Shown: positions 51,363 to 59,483 of the stretch, piece after piece
How the letters are laid out: each line of letters begins with the position of its first letter
Numbering within the stretch: position 1 is the first letter of the stretch
NCBI RefSeq assembly: GCF_003751225.1
Contig: NZ_RJKE01000001.1
Span: 4,526,001 to 4,590,000, forward strand
DNA from: Actinocorallia herbida
GTDB taxonomy: Bacteria > Actinomycetota > Actinomycetes > Streptosporangiales > Streptosporangiaceae
Length of the DNA: 64,000 nucleotides
Reading direction: 5' to 3'
Made by a program: the position numbers and the translations under genes
Notes under the pieces: generated by a model
Told to the model about the DNA's origin: nothing
What the model saw: only the letters and a program-made list of their open reading frames with translations
The model's database searches: none

Positions 51363-52199
51363 TTACCGGGCGAGGTGCGGCAGGAGGAGGGCGGCGACCT
51401 GGGGGGCCGCCTCTTCGGGGATCCAGTGGTTGACGCCTTCGAGGGTGTGGAAGGCGTACGGGGCCGCCACGTGGCGGCGGGTGAGGGCGGCGGCCTTGGC
51501 GCCGAGGGCGGGGTCGCGGTCGCTGTGGATGTAGAGGGTGGGGACGGTGATGGTGCTTCTGGTGAGGCGGGAGGGGCCGTTGAAGGGCATGCCGCGGTAC
51601 CAGTTGACGGCGGGGGTGGTGTTCGCCGGGTCGCGGAGATGGTCGACGTCGCGGAGGTTCATGCCCTTGGCCAGTCGTGACCGGACGGCCTCGGACGCGG
51701 CGAGGCCGCGCAGGACGCGCTCGGGCAGCCAGGGCAGCTGGAAGAAGAACATGTACCAGGACAGGAAGAACTGGCGGCTGGTGAACAGCGCGCGGACGAA
51801 GGCGATGGGGTGCGGGACCGAGAGCGCGGTCACCGTCGCGACGAGGTCGGGTCGTGCCGCGGCCAGCGACCAGGCGACCGCGGCGCCCCAGTCGTGGCCG
51901 ACGACGTGCACCCGGCCTCCTCCAGCCGCCTCGATGAGGGCGACGACGTCCTCGACGAGCGCCGATATCCGGTAGGCGAAGCGTCCGCGCGGCCGCGCCC
52001 GCGGCGAGTACCCGCGCTGGTCCGGCGCCAGGGTCCGGTACCCGGCCGCGTGCAGGTGGGGGGCCAGGATCCTCCACGACCCGGACGTCTGCGGAAAACC
52101 GTGCAGCAGGACGACGACCTCCCCGTCCGCGGGCCCTTCGTCGACGACGTCAAAGACCAGCCCATCACGGGCGAACGAGACGATCCGACCAGAAGTCAT
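51363..52199 (-). CDS. Alpha/beta hydrolase, epoxide hydrolase-like
   Basis: 278 aa. Oxyanion motif LLHGFPQTSGSW, nucleophile elbow VGHDWGAA with D103 (Asp nucleophile as in epoxide hydrolases and haloalkane dehalogenases), acid in HSDRDPALG and H258 in GVNHWIPEE. A cap domain with aromatic residues (FFLSWYMFFFQLPWL) forms the pocket. The two cap Tyr residues of true epoxide hydrolases are not certain, so dehalogenase or ester activity is possible. TACGGT six bases before the ATG suggests a leaderless mRNA. Confidence 0.87.
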   Translation of the reverse strand: MTSGRIVSFARDGLVFDVVDEGPADGEVVVLLHGFPQTSGSWRILAPHLHAAGYRTLAPDQRGYSPRARPRGRFAYRISALVEDVVALIEAAGGGRVHVVGHDWGAAVAWSLAAARPDLVATVTALSVPHPIAFVRALFTSRQFFLSWYMFFFQLPWLPERVLRGLAASEAVRSRLAKGMNLRDVDHLRDPANTTPAVNWYRGMPFNGPSRLTRSTITVPTLYIHSDRDPALGAKAAALTRRHVAAPYAFHTLEGVNHWIPEEAAPQVAALLLPHLAR

Positions 52200-52258
52200 C
52201 CATACACCGTACGACGCCGCGGTGGATCACCGGTTTCCGGGCCCTCCGCGGGCGCGTC

Positions 52259-52591
52259 TCAGGGGAGGTCCGCCGGGGCGGTCGCGAGGGCTCGGCGGGC
52301 GTCGGGGGTGTCCAGGGCTTCCAGGCCCCGGGCGGACCAGACGCGGATCAGGGGGTCGGAGTCTGCGAGATGGGCGGCGAGGAGGTCGAGGGTCGTGGGA
52401 GAGCGGGCCTCCGCGATGAGCTCGAGGAGGAGTCGGCGGAGTTCCGGGGAGGTCTCCGCGGTGAAGGCCTCGGCCAGCGGGGCGGCGTAGGAGTCGGCGT
52501 GTTCGAGGATGAAGTCGAAGCCCGACCGGCGGGCGGCCGGGTCCGGGTCGCGGAGGCGTGACAGGGCGCGGTCGAAGTGGCGCTGGGACAT
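52259..52591 (-). CDS. Small HEAT-repeat protein
   Basis: 110 aa. Three HEAT-like helix pairs: FDRALSRLRDPDPAARRSG, TSPELRRLLLELIAEARS, DSDPLIRVWSARGLEALD. These are protein-interaction scaffolds with no enzyme motif. No ribosome site, but TACCGT lies seven bases before the ATG at 52591, again a leaderless layout. Function unknown. Confidence 0.7.
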   Translation of the reverse strand: MSQRHFDRALSRLRDPDPAARRSGFDFILEHADSYAAPLAEAFTAETSPELRRLLLELIAEARSPTTLDLLAAHLADSDPLIRVWSARGLEALDTPDARRALATAPADLP

Positions 52592-52715
52592 GGACAGCAC
52601 GGTAGCCCGAACGGCCGACAGTCCGGTCGGGGACCCGTGGGTCTCAGGTCGTGATGACGGCCCGCGCCGGGCGCCCCGCGGACGGCCGGGCGGGCGCGCC
52701 GACGTTCCAGGCGGT

Positions 52716-53450
52716 TCAGCGGACCAGGGAGCGGCCGGTGGGGGCCAGCCGGAGCACCTCCACCCTCGCTCCCGCGATACCGGCCGTGGCCTCCTCCTTG
52801 ACGACGGGGTGCGCCCGCACCGCGGCGAGGTGGGCGCGCGCGGCGGCCTCGCCCGGGTAGGAGGCGAGGACCGCGACGACGTTCTCACCGCTCCGCACGG
52901 GCAGCCGTGGGAAGGTGTTGGGCGCGTGCTCGGTGACGAGCACGGCGATGGGCGCGGGCCCGGTCTCGCCGAGCAAGGGTACGAGGCGGTCCCGGATCGC
53001 CGCGGCTCCCTCGGACTCCTGGACGGGGAACGACCAGACGACGATGGCGACGAACCCGTCCGGCGGCGCGGCCCCGGCCGGAGGCCGCACCGCGGAGGAG
53101 ACTCCGAAACCCCCGGACACGGGGCGCAGGAGCAGCACGTCGTCGGAGTCGAGCATCGTGGCGTTCGCCCGGGGGCCGTGTTCGGCCCAGACGGGACCGC
53201 CGTAGAAGGCGGTCAGCGAGTCGCGCCGCGCCTCCATGTCAGGGAAGCCGCGCAGCCAGACGAACCGGTCGGGGTCGCCGAGGTCGCGGAACTGGCCGAG
53301 CACGCTCATCCCGGCGGCCTCCTGGGTCTCCACGAACTCCCGGTCGAACAGGTCGACGAGTTCGTCGCGCCGTCCTGGGCGCAGGGTGTAGCGGCGCAGT
53401 TCGATCACGGCGGGTGCGACGGGTACGGCGGCGGGCGCTCGCGCGGTCAT
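52716..53450 (-). CDS. NIPSNAP family protein
   Basis: 244 aa. NIPSNAP/dimeric alpha-beta barrel module twice: VIELRRYTLRPGRRDELVDLF near residue 15, and IVVWSFPVQESEGAAAIRD in the second half. Functions are poorly known; some act in heme- or quinone-type small-molecule chemistry. The ATG at 53450 has AAGGAG seven bases upstream. It is divergent from a WYL-domain regulator, the likely controller. Confidence 0.82.
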   Translation of the reverse strand: MTARAPAAVPVAPAVIELRRYTLRPGRRDELVDLFDREFVETQEAAGMSVLGQFRDLGDPDRFVWLRGFPDMEARRDSLTAFYGGPVWAEHGPRANATMLDSDDVLLLRPVSGGFGVSSAVRPPAGAAPPDGFVAIVVWSFPVQESEGAAAIRDRLVPLLGETGPAPIAVLVTEHAPNTFPRLPVRSGENVVAVLASYPGEAAARAHLAAVRAHPVVKEEATAGIAGARVEVLRLAPTGRSLVR

Positions 53451-53545
53451 GGCGGTCTCCTTCACGGTCTTCGATCGAGGACGGGGACCGACGGTACGAG
53501 CGCGGCGTGCCAGGATCTGTCAGGGTTCGTCGGGAGAATCGGTCC

Positions 53546-54517
53546 ATGTCCACCGGTCGTCTTCTGTCGCTGCTCCTCCTGCTCCAGACACGCGGCCGCG
53601 TCTCCGCCCGGACGGCCGCCGCCGACCTCGGCGTCTCCGTGCGGACCGCCTACCGCGACTTCGCACGGCTCCAGGAGGCGGGGTTCCCCGTCTACGCGGA
53701 GCCCGGCAGGGGCGGCGGCCACCGGCTGGTCGACGGCTACCGCACCCGCCTGACGGGGCTGAGCGAGGATGAGGCGCGGGCGTTGTTCTTCGCCGGGCTG
53801 CCCGGCGCCGCGGCCGACGTGGGCCTGGCCGAGGAGGCCACGGCGGCCCGGCTGAAGCTGCTCACCGCGCTCCCGGCGGGCCCCCGCGCGGCCGCGGCGC
53901 GGACCGCCGAAGTGTTCCACCTCGACGCGCCCGGCTGGTACCGGGAGCCCGAGGAGACCCCGTTCCTGCCCGTGCTCGTCGCGGCGGTGCTCGACCGAAC
54001 CGTGGTGGACGTGCGCTACCGCAGGTGGCGTACGCCGCAGGAGGTGCGACGCCGCCTTCGCCCCTACGGGCTGGTGCTCAAGTCGGGTGTCTGGTACCTC
54101 GTGGCCGCCACGCGAGACGGGGCCGCGACCTACCGGGTGGGCCAGGTGCTCGCCGCGACGCCGACGGGCGACCGGTTCGACCGACCACGGGACTTCGACC
54201 TCCGTGTGCACTGGGCCGCCTACCTCGCCGATTTCCAGGGCCGCCGCTTCACCGGCACGGCCACCGTCCGGCTGTCCCCGGCCGGGCTCCGGAGGCTGCC
54301 GGACAACCTGCCGCCGGAGGTCGTCAGGGCCGTGGAGGCCACCGCGACCGCCGTCGGCGAGGACGGGTGGGTCGAGGCGGTCATCCCGACCGAGGGCGTC
54401 GGGCACGCCTGCGGGGAACTGCTGCGGCTGGGCGCGGACGTCGTGGTGGTCGCCCCGCCCGAACTGCGCGCGGCGATGGCCGAGACCGTACGGACGCTCG
54501 CCGGGGCCTACGGCTGA
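53546..54517 (+). CDS. HTH/WYL-domain transcriptional regulator
   Basis: 323 aa. N-terminal HTH_11 (LLSLLLLLQTRGRVSARTAA, then SVRTAYRDFARLQ), a middle WYL domain (residues about 130-220, containing PYGLVLKSGVWYLVAATRDG) and a C-terminal WCX domain. WYL domains bind nucleic acid or small ligands and control stress or mobile defence genes as well as metabolic genes. GGGAGA precedes the ATG at 53546. The divergent NIPSNAP gene is the probable target. Confidence 0.9.
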   Translation: MSTGRLLSLLLLLQTRGRVSARTAAADLGVSVRTAYRDFARLQEAGFPVYAEPGRGGGHRLVDGYRTRLTGLSEDEARALFFAGLPGAAADVGLAEEATAARLKLLTALPAGPRAAAARTAEVFHLDAPGWYREPEETPFLPVLVAAVLDRTVVDVRYRRWRTPQEVRRRLRPYGLVLKSGVWYLVAATRDGAATYRVGQVLAATPTGDRFDRPRDFDLRVHWAAYLADFQGRRFTGTATVRLSPAGLRRLPDNLPPEVVRAVEATATAVGEDGWVEAVIPTEGVGHACGELLRLGADVVVVAPPELRAAMAETVRTLAGAYG

Positions 54518-54532
54518 GCGGGCGGGCCGCGG

Positions 54533-55285
54533 TCAGGGATCGAGGCGGGTGAGGCGGTGGGATTCCTCGAGGAGGAGGCGGCCCAGGGAGGGGAGGCGGT
54601 CGGGGCGGAAGCGGGGTTCGATGCCGGTGATGGTGAGGGCGTATTCGGGGGTTCCGGCGGCGGAGAAGACCGCGGCGGCCATGCCCCAGGAGCCTTCGAC
54701 GACGAGGCCGGGGTTGACGGACCAGCCGTGCTCGCGAGTGGCGGCCAGCCGTTCGCGCACCGCGGGCTCCGCGTGTCCGGGGCCCCAGCGCACGGCCAGG
54801 TCGGCTCTGGCCAGGTAGTCGTCGATCTCGCGGTCGGGCAGGTACGCGAGGAGGGCGAGGCCGGCGGAGACGACGCCGAGGGGGAAGCGGGCGCCTTCGT
54901 AGAGGACGTAGGAGCGGATGGGGAAGTCTCCGTCCTCCCGGAGCAGGACGACGGTCTCATCGCCGCGGCGGACGGAGAAGAAGGCGCTCTCGCCGGTCTC
55001 CTTCGCCAGCCGGAGCACGCTGCGCCGGGCCTCCCGGGTGATCCCGTAGCGGGACGCGGCGGCCATGCCCAGGACGTAGGTCTCCGGTCCCAGGTGCCAG
55101 TGGCCCGTTCTGGCGTCCCGGTCGACCAGGCCCTCCGCCGCGAGGGACTCCAGCAGCCGGTGGGCCGTCGCGCGCGGCAGGCCCGTCTCGCGAGCCACGA
55201 CCGTGGTGGTCGCGCCCTCGGCCGTGTGCCTGGACAGCTCGCGCAGCAGCGCGGCCGACCGCTGCACGACACCCGCGTCCTTCAC
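54533..55285 (-). CDS. IclR family transcriptional regulator
   Basis: 250 aa. N-terminal winged helix (VVQRSAALLRELSRHTAEGA, then GLPRATAHRLLESLAAEGLV) and a C-terminal IclR effector domain (VLRLAKETGESAFFSVRRGD and related strands). Start GTG 55285 is chosen because TAGGAT, a -10 box, lies seven bases upstream, implying a leaderless mRNA; a GTG seven codons earlier is the alternative. A perfect palindrome at 55300-55316 overlaps this promoter, and a second copy precedes the divergent CoA-transferase operon. Controller of that operon, with aromatic-pathway acids as likely effectors (inference). Confidence 0.9.
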   Translation of the reverse strand: MKDAGVVQRSAALLRELSRHTAEGATTTVVARETGLPRATAHRLLESLAAEGLVDRDARTGHWHLGPETYVLGMAAASRYGITREARRSVLRLAKETGESAFFSVRRGDETVVLLREDGDFPIRSYVLYEGARFPLGVVSAGLALLAYLPDREIDDYLARADLAVRWGPGHAEPAVRERLAATREHGWSVNPGLVVEGSWGMAAAVFSAAGTPEYALTITGIEPRFRPDRLPSLGRLLLEESHRLTRLDP

Positions 55286-55299
55286 GGTCCTTATCCTAG

Positions 55300-55415
55300 C
55301 GTCCACTGAGTGGACGTCTGGCCGGTGCGCCGTCTGCCAGGTGGGAGGATCTCGCTCGCTGATTGACGGTCAGTACAGCTCAGCGGGATAAATGGACCCG
55401 TCCACTGAACGGACG
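55300..55415. promoter_or_regulatory. Two IclR operators between iclR and the CoA-transferase operon
   Basis: CGTCCACT-G-AGTGGACG (55300-55316) is a perfect 8-1-8 palindrome just upstream of the IclR -10 box. CGTCC-N7-GGACG (55399-55415) repeats the same 17-bp site with two changed bases, 41 bases before the CoA-transferase start. One dimer at each end explains autoregulation and target control. Confidence 0.8.
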
Positions 55416-55455
55416 GTGATCCGGTCGGATCGCGTCCATCCTGAAGGGAGCGCGG

Positions 55456-56175
55456 ATGTCGAAGCTGCGTGGCAGCGCGTCCGAGGCGCTGACCGGTGTC
55501 CTGCGCGACGGAATGGTCATCGCGGTCGGCGGATTCGGCCTCTCGGGGATCCCGAGCGACCTGATCGAGGCGGTCCGCGACTCAGGCGTGCGGGATCTGA
55601 CGATCGTGTCCAACAACATGGGCGTCGACGGCAAGGGCCTCGGCCTGCTCCTGGAGAACAGGCAGGTCGTCAAGGCGATCTCCTCCTACGTCGGGGAGAA
55701 CAAGCTGTTCGCCCGGCAGTACCTGGACGGGGAGCTCGACGTGGAGTTCTGCCCCCAGGGCACGCTCGCGGAGCGGCTGCGCGCAGGAGGGGCGGGCATC
55801 GCCGGCTTCTACACCCGCACCGGCGTGGGCACCGAGGTCGCGGAGGGCAAGCCGCACGAGGTGTTCGACGGGCACGTCCACATCCTGGAGCGCGGCATCG
55901 TCGCCGACCTCTCGCTGGTGCACGCCCGCGTCGCCGACGCCGAGGGCAACCTGCGCTACCGCCGCACCGCCCGGAACTTCAACCCGCCGGCCGCCGCGGC
56001 CGGGAGGGTCTGCGTCGTGCAGGCAGAGATCGTGGACCCCGGATTCCTCGACCCCGACGACGTCATGACGCCCGGCATCTACGTCGACCACGTCGTCCGC
56101 GCGTCGGACCGGCCCAAGGACATCGAGCAGCGCACGGTCCGGCCCCGCCCGGCCGCCGTGGGACAGGGGATCTGA
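55456..56175 (+). CDS. 3-Oxoacid CoA-transferase, subunit A
   Basis: 239 aa. It transfers CoA from succinyl-CoA to a 3-oxoacid (acetoacetate or 3-oxoadipate). Seen: [16 protein letters not shown] near residue 24, [18 protein letters not shown], and an ISSYVGENK segment, the standard alpha-subunit motifs. GAAGGGAG precedes the ATG. It is followed one base later by subunit B, so the two form the heterotetramer. Whether it is ScoA or PcaI type cannot be decided; IclR control favours an aromatic or dicarboxylate pathway. Confidence 0.92.
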   Translation: MSKLRGSASEALTGVLRDGMVIAVGGFGLSGIPSDLIEAVRDSGVRDLTIVSNNMGVDGKGLGLLLENRQVVKAISSYVGENKLFARQYLDGELDVEFCPQGTLAERLRAGGAGIAGFYTRTGVGTEVAEGKPHEVFDGHVHILERGIVADLSLVHARVADAEGNLRYRRTARNFNPPAAAAGRVCVVQAEIVDPGFLDPDDVMTPGIYVDHVVRASDRPKDIEQRTVRPRPAAVGQGI

Positions 56176-56176
56176 C

Positions 56177-56824
56177 ATGGCCTGGACACGTGACGAGATG
56201 GCCGCCATCGCCGCGGGCGAACTGCGCGACGGCGACTACGTCAACCTCGGGATCGGCATCCCGACGCTGGTCGCGAACTTCCTCCCCGACGGGGTGCGGG
56301 TGCTGCTCCAGAGCGAGAACGGCCTGCTCGGGATGGGCGCCTTCCCCTACGAGGGCGAAGAGGACGCCGACCTGATCAACGCGGGCAAGCAGACCGTCAC
56401 CACGGTGCCCGGCGCGTCCTTCTTCGACTCGGCCGAGAGCTTCGCGATGATCCGCGGCGGCCACGTCGACATCGCGATCCTCGGCGCCCTCCAGGTGAGC
56501 GCGTCGGGCGACCTGGCCAACTGGTCGGTCCCCGGCAAGATGGTCAAGGGCATGGGCGGCGCCATGGACCTCGTCGCGGGTACCCGCCGCGTCGTCGTCC
56601 TCACCGACCACGTCGCCAAGGACGGCACCCCCAAGATCGTCCAGACCTGCACCCTCCCCCTCACCGGCGTGGCCGTCGTCGACCGCGTCATCACCGACCT
56701 CGCCGTCCTCGACGTCACCCCCGACGCCCTCGTCCTGCGCCGCCTGGCCCCCGGCGTCGACCTCGACACCCTCCGCACCGCCACCGCCGCCCCCATCACC
56801 GACGGCCGCCCCCTCACCGGCTGA
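56177..56824 (+). CDS. 3-Oxoacid CoA-transferase, subunit B
   Basis: 215 aa. Catalytic Glu in SENGLLGMG (near residue 54), [14 protein letters not shown] at the N-terminus, and [19 protein letters not shown] in the second half are the beta-subunit hallmarks. Immediately follows subunit A (one base), same operon. The C-terminal tail (about 20 residues, rich in Thr and Ala) is normal. Its stop faces a convergent hypothetical gene five bases away. Confidence 0.93.
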   Translation: MAWTRDEMAAIAAGELRDGDYVNLGIGIPTLVANFLPDGVRVLLQSENGLLGMGAFPYEGEEDADLINAGKQTVTTVPGASFFDSAESFAMIRGGHVDIAILGALQVSASGDLANWSVPGKMVKGMGGAMDLVAGTRRVVVLTDHVAKDGTPKIVQTCTLPLTGVAVVDRVITDLAVLDVTPDALVLRRLAPGVDLDTLRTATAAPITDGRPLTG

Positions 56825-56828
56825 CCGG

Positions 56829-57368
56829 TCAGCGGACTTCCGGGGGGAGGTCGACGCACAGGGTGCACTGGCAGTGGCGTCGGGCGGAGGCGTGCGCGGC
56901 GCGTTCGCCGGGGGTCAGGTCGGCCAGGGGGACGTGGGCGTCGTCGCCGAAGAGGCCGGATTCCTCGGCGATCCAGAGGCCGCGGCGGAGGACGACGAGG
57001 GCTCCGCCGGCGGTCAGGTCGGCGTAAGCCGGTGGGGAGCCTTCGAGGACGAGTCCGTGCTCCCCGGCCAGGTGGGTGAAGAGCGGCCAGCCCGCGCACA
57101 GCACGTGCTCGAACCAGTGCGCCCAGGCGTGGGCGGAGCGGCCGCAGCATCCGCCGGGGTCGCCGAACCACCACGACGCCGCGTCGCCGTCGACCGTGCG
57201 GCTCAGTTCCGCCCCCGCGTAGTAGGCGAGATCGCCGGCGGGGTCCAGCCCGACCTCCCGCCAGATCGCCTCGGTCGCCTTGTGGTGGACGGCCTCCGCC
57301 CACGCGTGCCTCGCCCCGTCGCCCGACAGCCGCACCGAGATCGCCCTAGCGCCCACGTCCCCGACCAT
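56829..57368 (-). CDS. Hypothetical protein with C-terminal Cys-His cluster
   Basis: 179 aa, not recognised. No membrane segment or signal. The mid region is rich in Trp, His and Gly (WWFGDPGGCCGRSAHAWAHW), and the C-terminus has HCQCTLC, suggesting a metal site. Codon structure is convincing. It is convergent with the CoA-transferase and divergent from the right-hand biosynthetic cluster; no functional link is visible. Confidence 0.6.
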   Translation of the reverse strand: MVGDVGARAISVRLSGDGARHAWAEAVHHKATEAIWREVGLDPAGDLAYYAGAELSRTVDGDAASWWFGDPGGCCGRSAHAWAHWFEHVLCAGWPLFTHLAGEHGLVLEGSPPAYADLTAGGALVVLRRGLWIAEESGLFGDDAHVPLADLTPGERAAHASARRHCQCTLCVDLPPEVR

Positions 57369-57715
57369 CCCTTCCCTCGCACGCTCCTTCGCGCCCCGAA
57401 GCGCGGGCTTCCGGCGCGGATCTCCGCGCCGACGTTAGAGGCCGCCGCGCACGACCGGCAGGGTGCCCTGTCCCGAGCCGCCCGGGACAGGGTGGAATTG
57501 CGCTCAGTGGTGCTCAGGAAAGGAATTCGGGCGGTTCATTCCTGCGCTTTTGGAAAGGCCGGGGACGCGGCGCGTGAACCGCTAGGAGAATCTCACCCCT
57601 GGAGTACCATCCTGGTGGTTGCAGCTGGTGCGGTTGCGGGTGAATGCGGAATGCCGAAAGGACCGTCCGCATCGCGTGACCTTGCCGCCGAGCGCCACTG
57701 TCCAAGGGGGAGAAA
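57369..57715. promoter_or_regulatory. Divergent spacer ahead of the right-hand cluster, 347 bp
   Basis: No gene seen. It holds a perfect 10-bp hairpin (57466-57475 with 57483-57492, loop AGCCGCC). The half nearer the cluster is AT-richer (57500-57600), with stretches such as AGGAAAGGAATTC, and probably contains the promoter of the operon starting at 57716. The hairpin is not placed as a terminator of either flanking gene, so it may be regulatory. Confidence 0.5.
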
Positions 57716-58573
57716 TTGCCGGATATCGCCATTTATGGCCTCGGTGAGATGGGTGCGGAGATCGCCCGGTGCCTGGTGCGCCGCGGGTCCGCGCTCGCCG
57801 CGTACGATCCGGTCGCCGATCCGGAGATCGTCTCGCCCGGGTTCCGTTGCGGCGGGTCGGTCGGCGAGGTCGCCGCGACGGCACCGGCGCACCTGGTCGT
57901 GGTCAAGCGGCTGCCCGACCTGGAGGCGCTGCTCTTCGCCGACGACGGTCTGGGCGCCCGCGCCATGCCGGGCTCCCTCATCGTGCTGCACACCACGGTC
58001 ACCCCGCAGCTCGTGCTCGACCTGCGGCGCCGTGTCGCGGACCGCTACGGGCACACGCTCGTCGACGCCGCGCTCAGCCGCCGCGACGGAAAGATCAGCG
58101 AGGGCTCGCTGTCGTTGCTCGTCGGCGGCACGGACGCCGACCTGGCCGTCTCCCGGCCGGTGCTGGAGACCTACGCCGACAACGTCGTGCACGTCGGGGC
58201 GCCCGGGGCGGGGATGGCCGCCAAGCTCTGCAACAACTGGCTGCTCTACAGCAACCGGCACGCGGCCCTGCAGGCGCTCGAAGCGGGCCGGTCGATGGGC
58301 CTCGACGTCGACGTGCTGCGCGGGGCGCTGGCCGCCTCCACCGGATCGAGCTGGGCCCTGCTGCACTACTCGGATCTCGACGCGGCGATCCTCGACGGCC
58401 GGGGCGCGCCGGCCGTCGTGCGCGACCGCACGGCCGCGGAGCTGGGCATGGTGCGGGAGATGACGACCGCCGCGGGCGCGGTGCCGACCACCTTGGAAGA
58501 GACCTTCGCCCTGCTCGACACCATGCGGCCGGCGGAGGCGACCGCCGAGGTCGGTCTGAGCGGCCGGGGATAG
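57716..58573 (+). CDS. NAD(P)-binding beta-hydroxyacid dehydrogenase (6PGDH/HIBADH-like)
   Basis: 285 aa. Rossmann motif YGLGEMGAEIARCL at residues 7-20, then the substrate loop TTVTPQL, and the catalytic Lys K170 with N174 in AGMAAKLCNNWL, as in 3-hydroxyisobutyrate and tartronate semialdehyde reductases. Substrate unknown: a beta-hydroxy acid or a sugar acid. Start is TTG 57716 with AAGGGGGAG upstream. First gene of the right-hand operon, so it may make a keto intermediate for the DegT-type aminotransferases. Confidence 0.85.
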   Translation: MPDIAIYGLGEMGAEIARCLVRRGSALAAYDPVADPEIVSPGFRCGGSVGEVAATAPAHLVVVKRLPDLEALLFADDGLGARAMPGSLIVLHTTVTPQLVLDLRRRVADRYGHTLVDAALSRRDGKISEGSLSLLVGGTDADLAVSRPVLETYADNVVHVGAPGAGMAAKLCNNWLLYSNRHAALQALEAGRSMGLDVDVLRGALAASTGSSWALLHYSDLDAAILDGRGAPAVVRDRTAAELGMVREMTTAAGAVPTTLEETFALLDTMRPAEATAEVGLSGRG

Positions 58574-58577
58574 GCCC

Positions 58578-59483
58578 ATGCGGTGTCGGATCCTTGAGGA
58601 CGGGGAGCTGGACGCCCTGACCCGCGAGCTGCCCGTCCAGGTGTGGAACTCCCTCGCGGCGTCCCGGCTCTACGGGAGCACCCTCGACCTGGTCTGCCTC
58701 TCCCGGCAGGGCAAGGCCGTCGGCACCTGGGTCTGTCCCCTCGACGGTCAGGACCCGGTCTTCGCACGGCGCGCGTTCCGTCTGCTGCCCTACGCCTCCC
58801 CCTGGGTCGACCCGGAGCTGCACCCGAGCGCGCGGCACCGGGTGGTCATGGCGATGGCCGCCACCCTGATGGAGCGCGCCGACGCCGTCGAGCTGCCCAT
58901 GGATCCGCGGTTCGGCGAGGTCGCCGCGCTGCTCGAAGCGGGTGCCGACGTCCTGTGCCGGCACACCCGCGTGCTCGACACCACCGACGGCGCCGCCGTC
59001 CGCTCCGGTTACCTGCCGACCGTGCACAACCACATCCGCGCGGCGGCCGTCCGCCACACGGTCGAGCGGGTGCCGCCGGAACGGTTCGACTTCGCGCGGG
59101 CGATCGTGGGCCAGCCCGCGGAGGCCGTCGCCGCACGCCGCAGGTCCGGCCTGGAGGTCGACCGGGATCACCCGACGCTGTGCCTTTCCGCGGTCGACGG
59201 CGACGGGGTCTGCCGCGGCCAGGTGTTCGTCCTGCGCTCGGCGGCCACCGCGATCCTCCTGCACTCCTGGTTCGACCGCGACGGCACGCGCGGGGTGCCC
59301 AGCCTGCTCGTCGACGCGGCGATCAGCGGGTCCGCGGCGGAGCTTTCGGCCCTGAGCTTCGATTTCGAGGGCAGCGTGATCCCCGGCATCGACCGGTTCA
59401 TGGCGGGGTTCGGCGCCCGCGCCGCGGCGTACCCGCAGGTGCGGTGGCAGCGGTCCGCGCGGTCCGAGGCGGAGCTCGGATGA
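58578..59483 (+). CDS. FemAB/GNAT-like acyltransferase 1
   Basis: 301 aa. Weakly conserved GNAT/FemAB fold: SLAASRLYGSTLDLVCLSRQ near the N-terminus, YASPWVDPELHPSARHRVV, and a C-terminal half with ILLHSWFDRDGTRGVPSLLV and SFDFEGSVIPGIDRFMAGFG resembling the Fem-type SFDFEG/KFKxGFG pattern. The donor could be acyl-CoA or aminoacyl-tRNA. It starts four bases after the dehydrogenase stop. Confidence 0.65.
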   Translation: MRCRILEDGELDALTRELPVQVWNSLAASRLYGSTLDLVCLSRQGKAVGTWVCPLDGQDPVFARRAFRLLPYASPWVDPELHPSARHRVVMAMAATLMERADAVELPMDPRFGEVAALLEAGADVLCRHTRVLDTTDGAAVRSGYLPTVHNHIRAAAVRHTVERVPPERFDFARAIVGQPAEAVAARRRSGLEVDRDHPTLCLSAVDGDGVCRGQVFVLRSAATAILLHSWFDRDGTRGVPSLLVDAAISGSAAELSALSFDFEGSVIPGIDRFMAGFGARAAAYPQVRWQRSARSEAELG

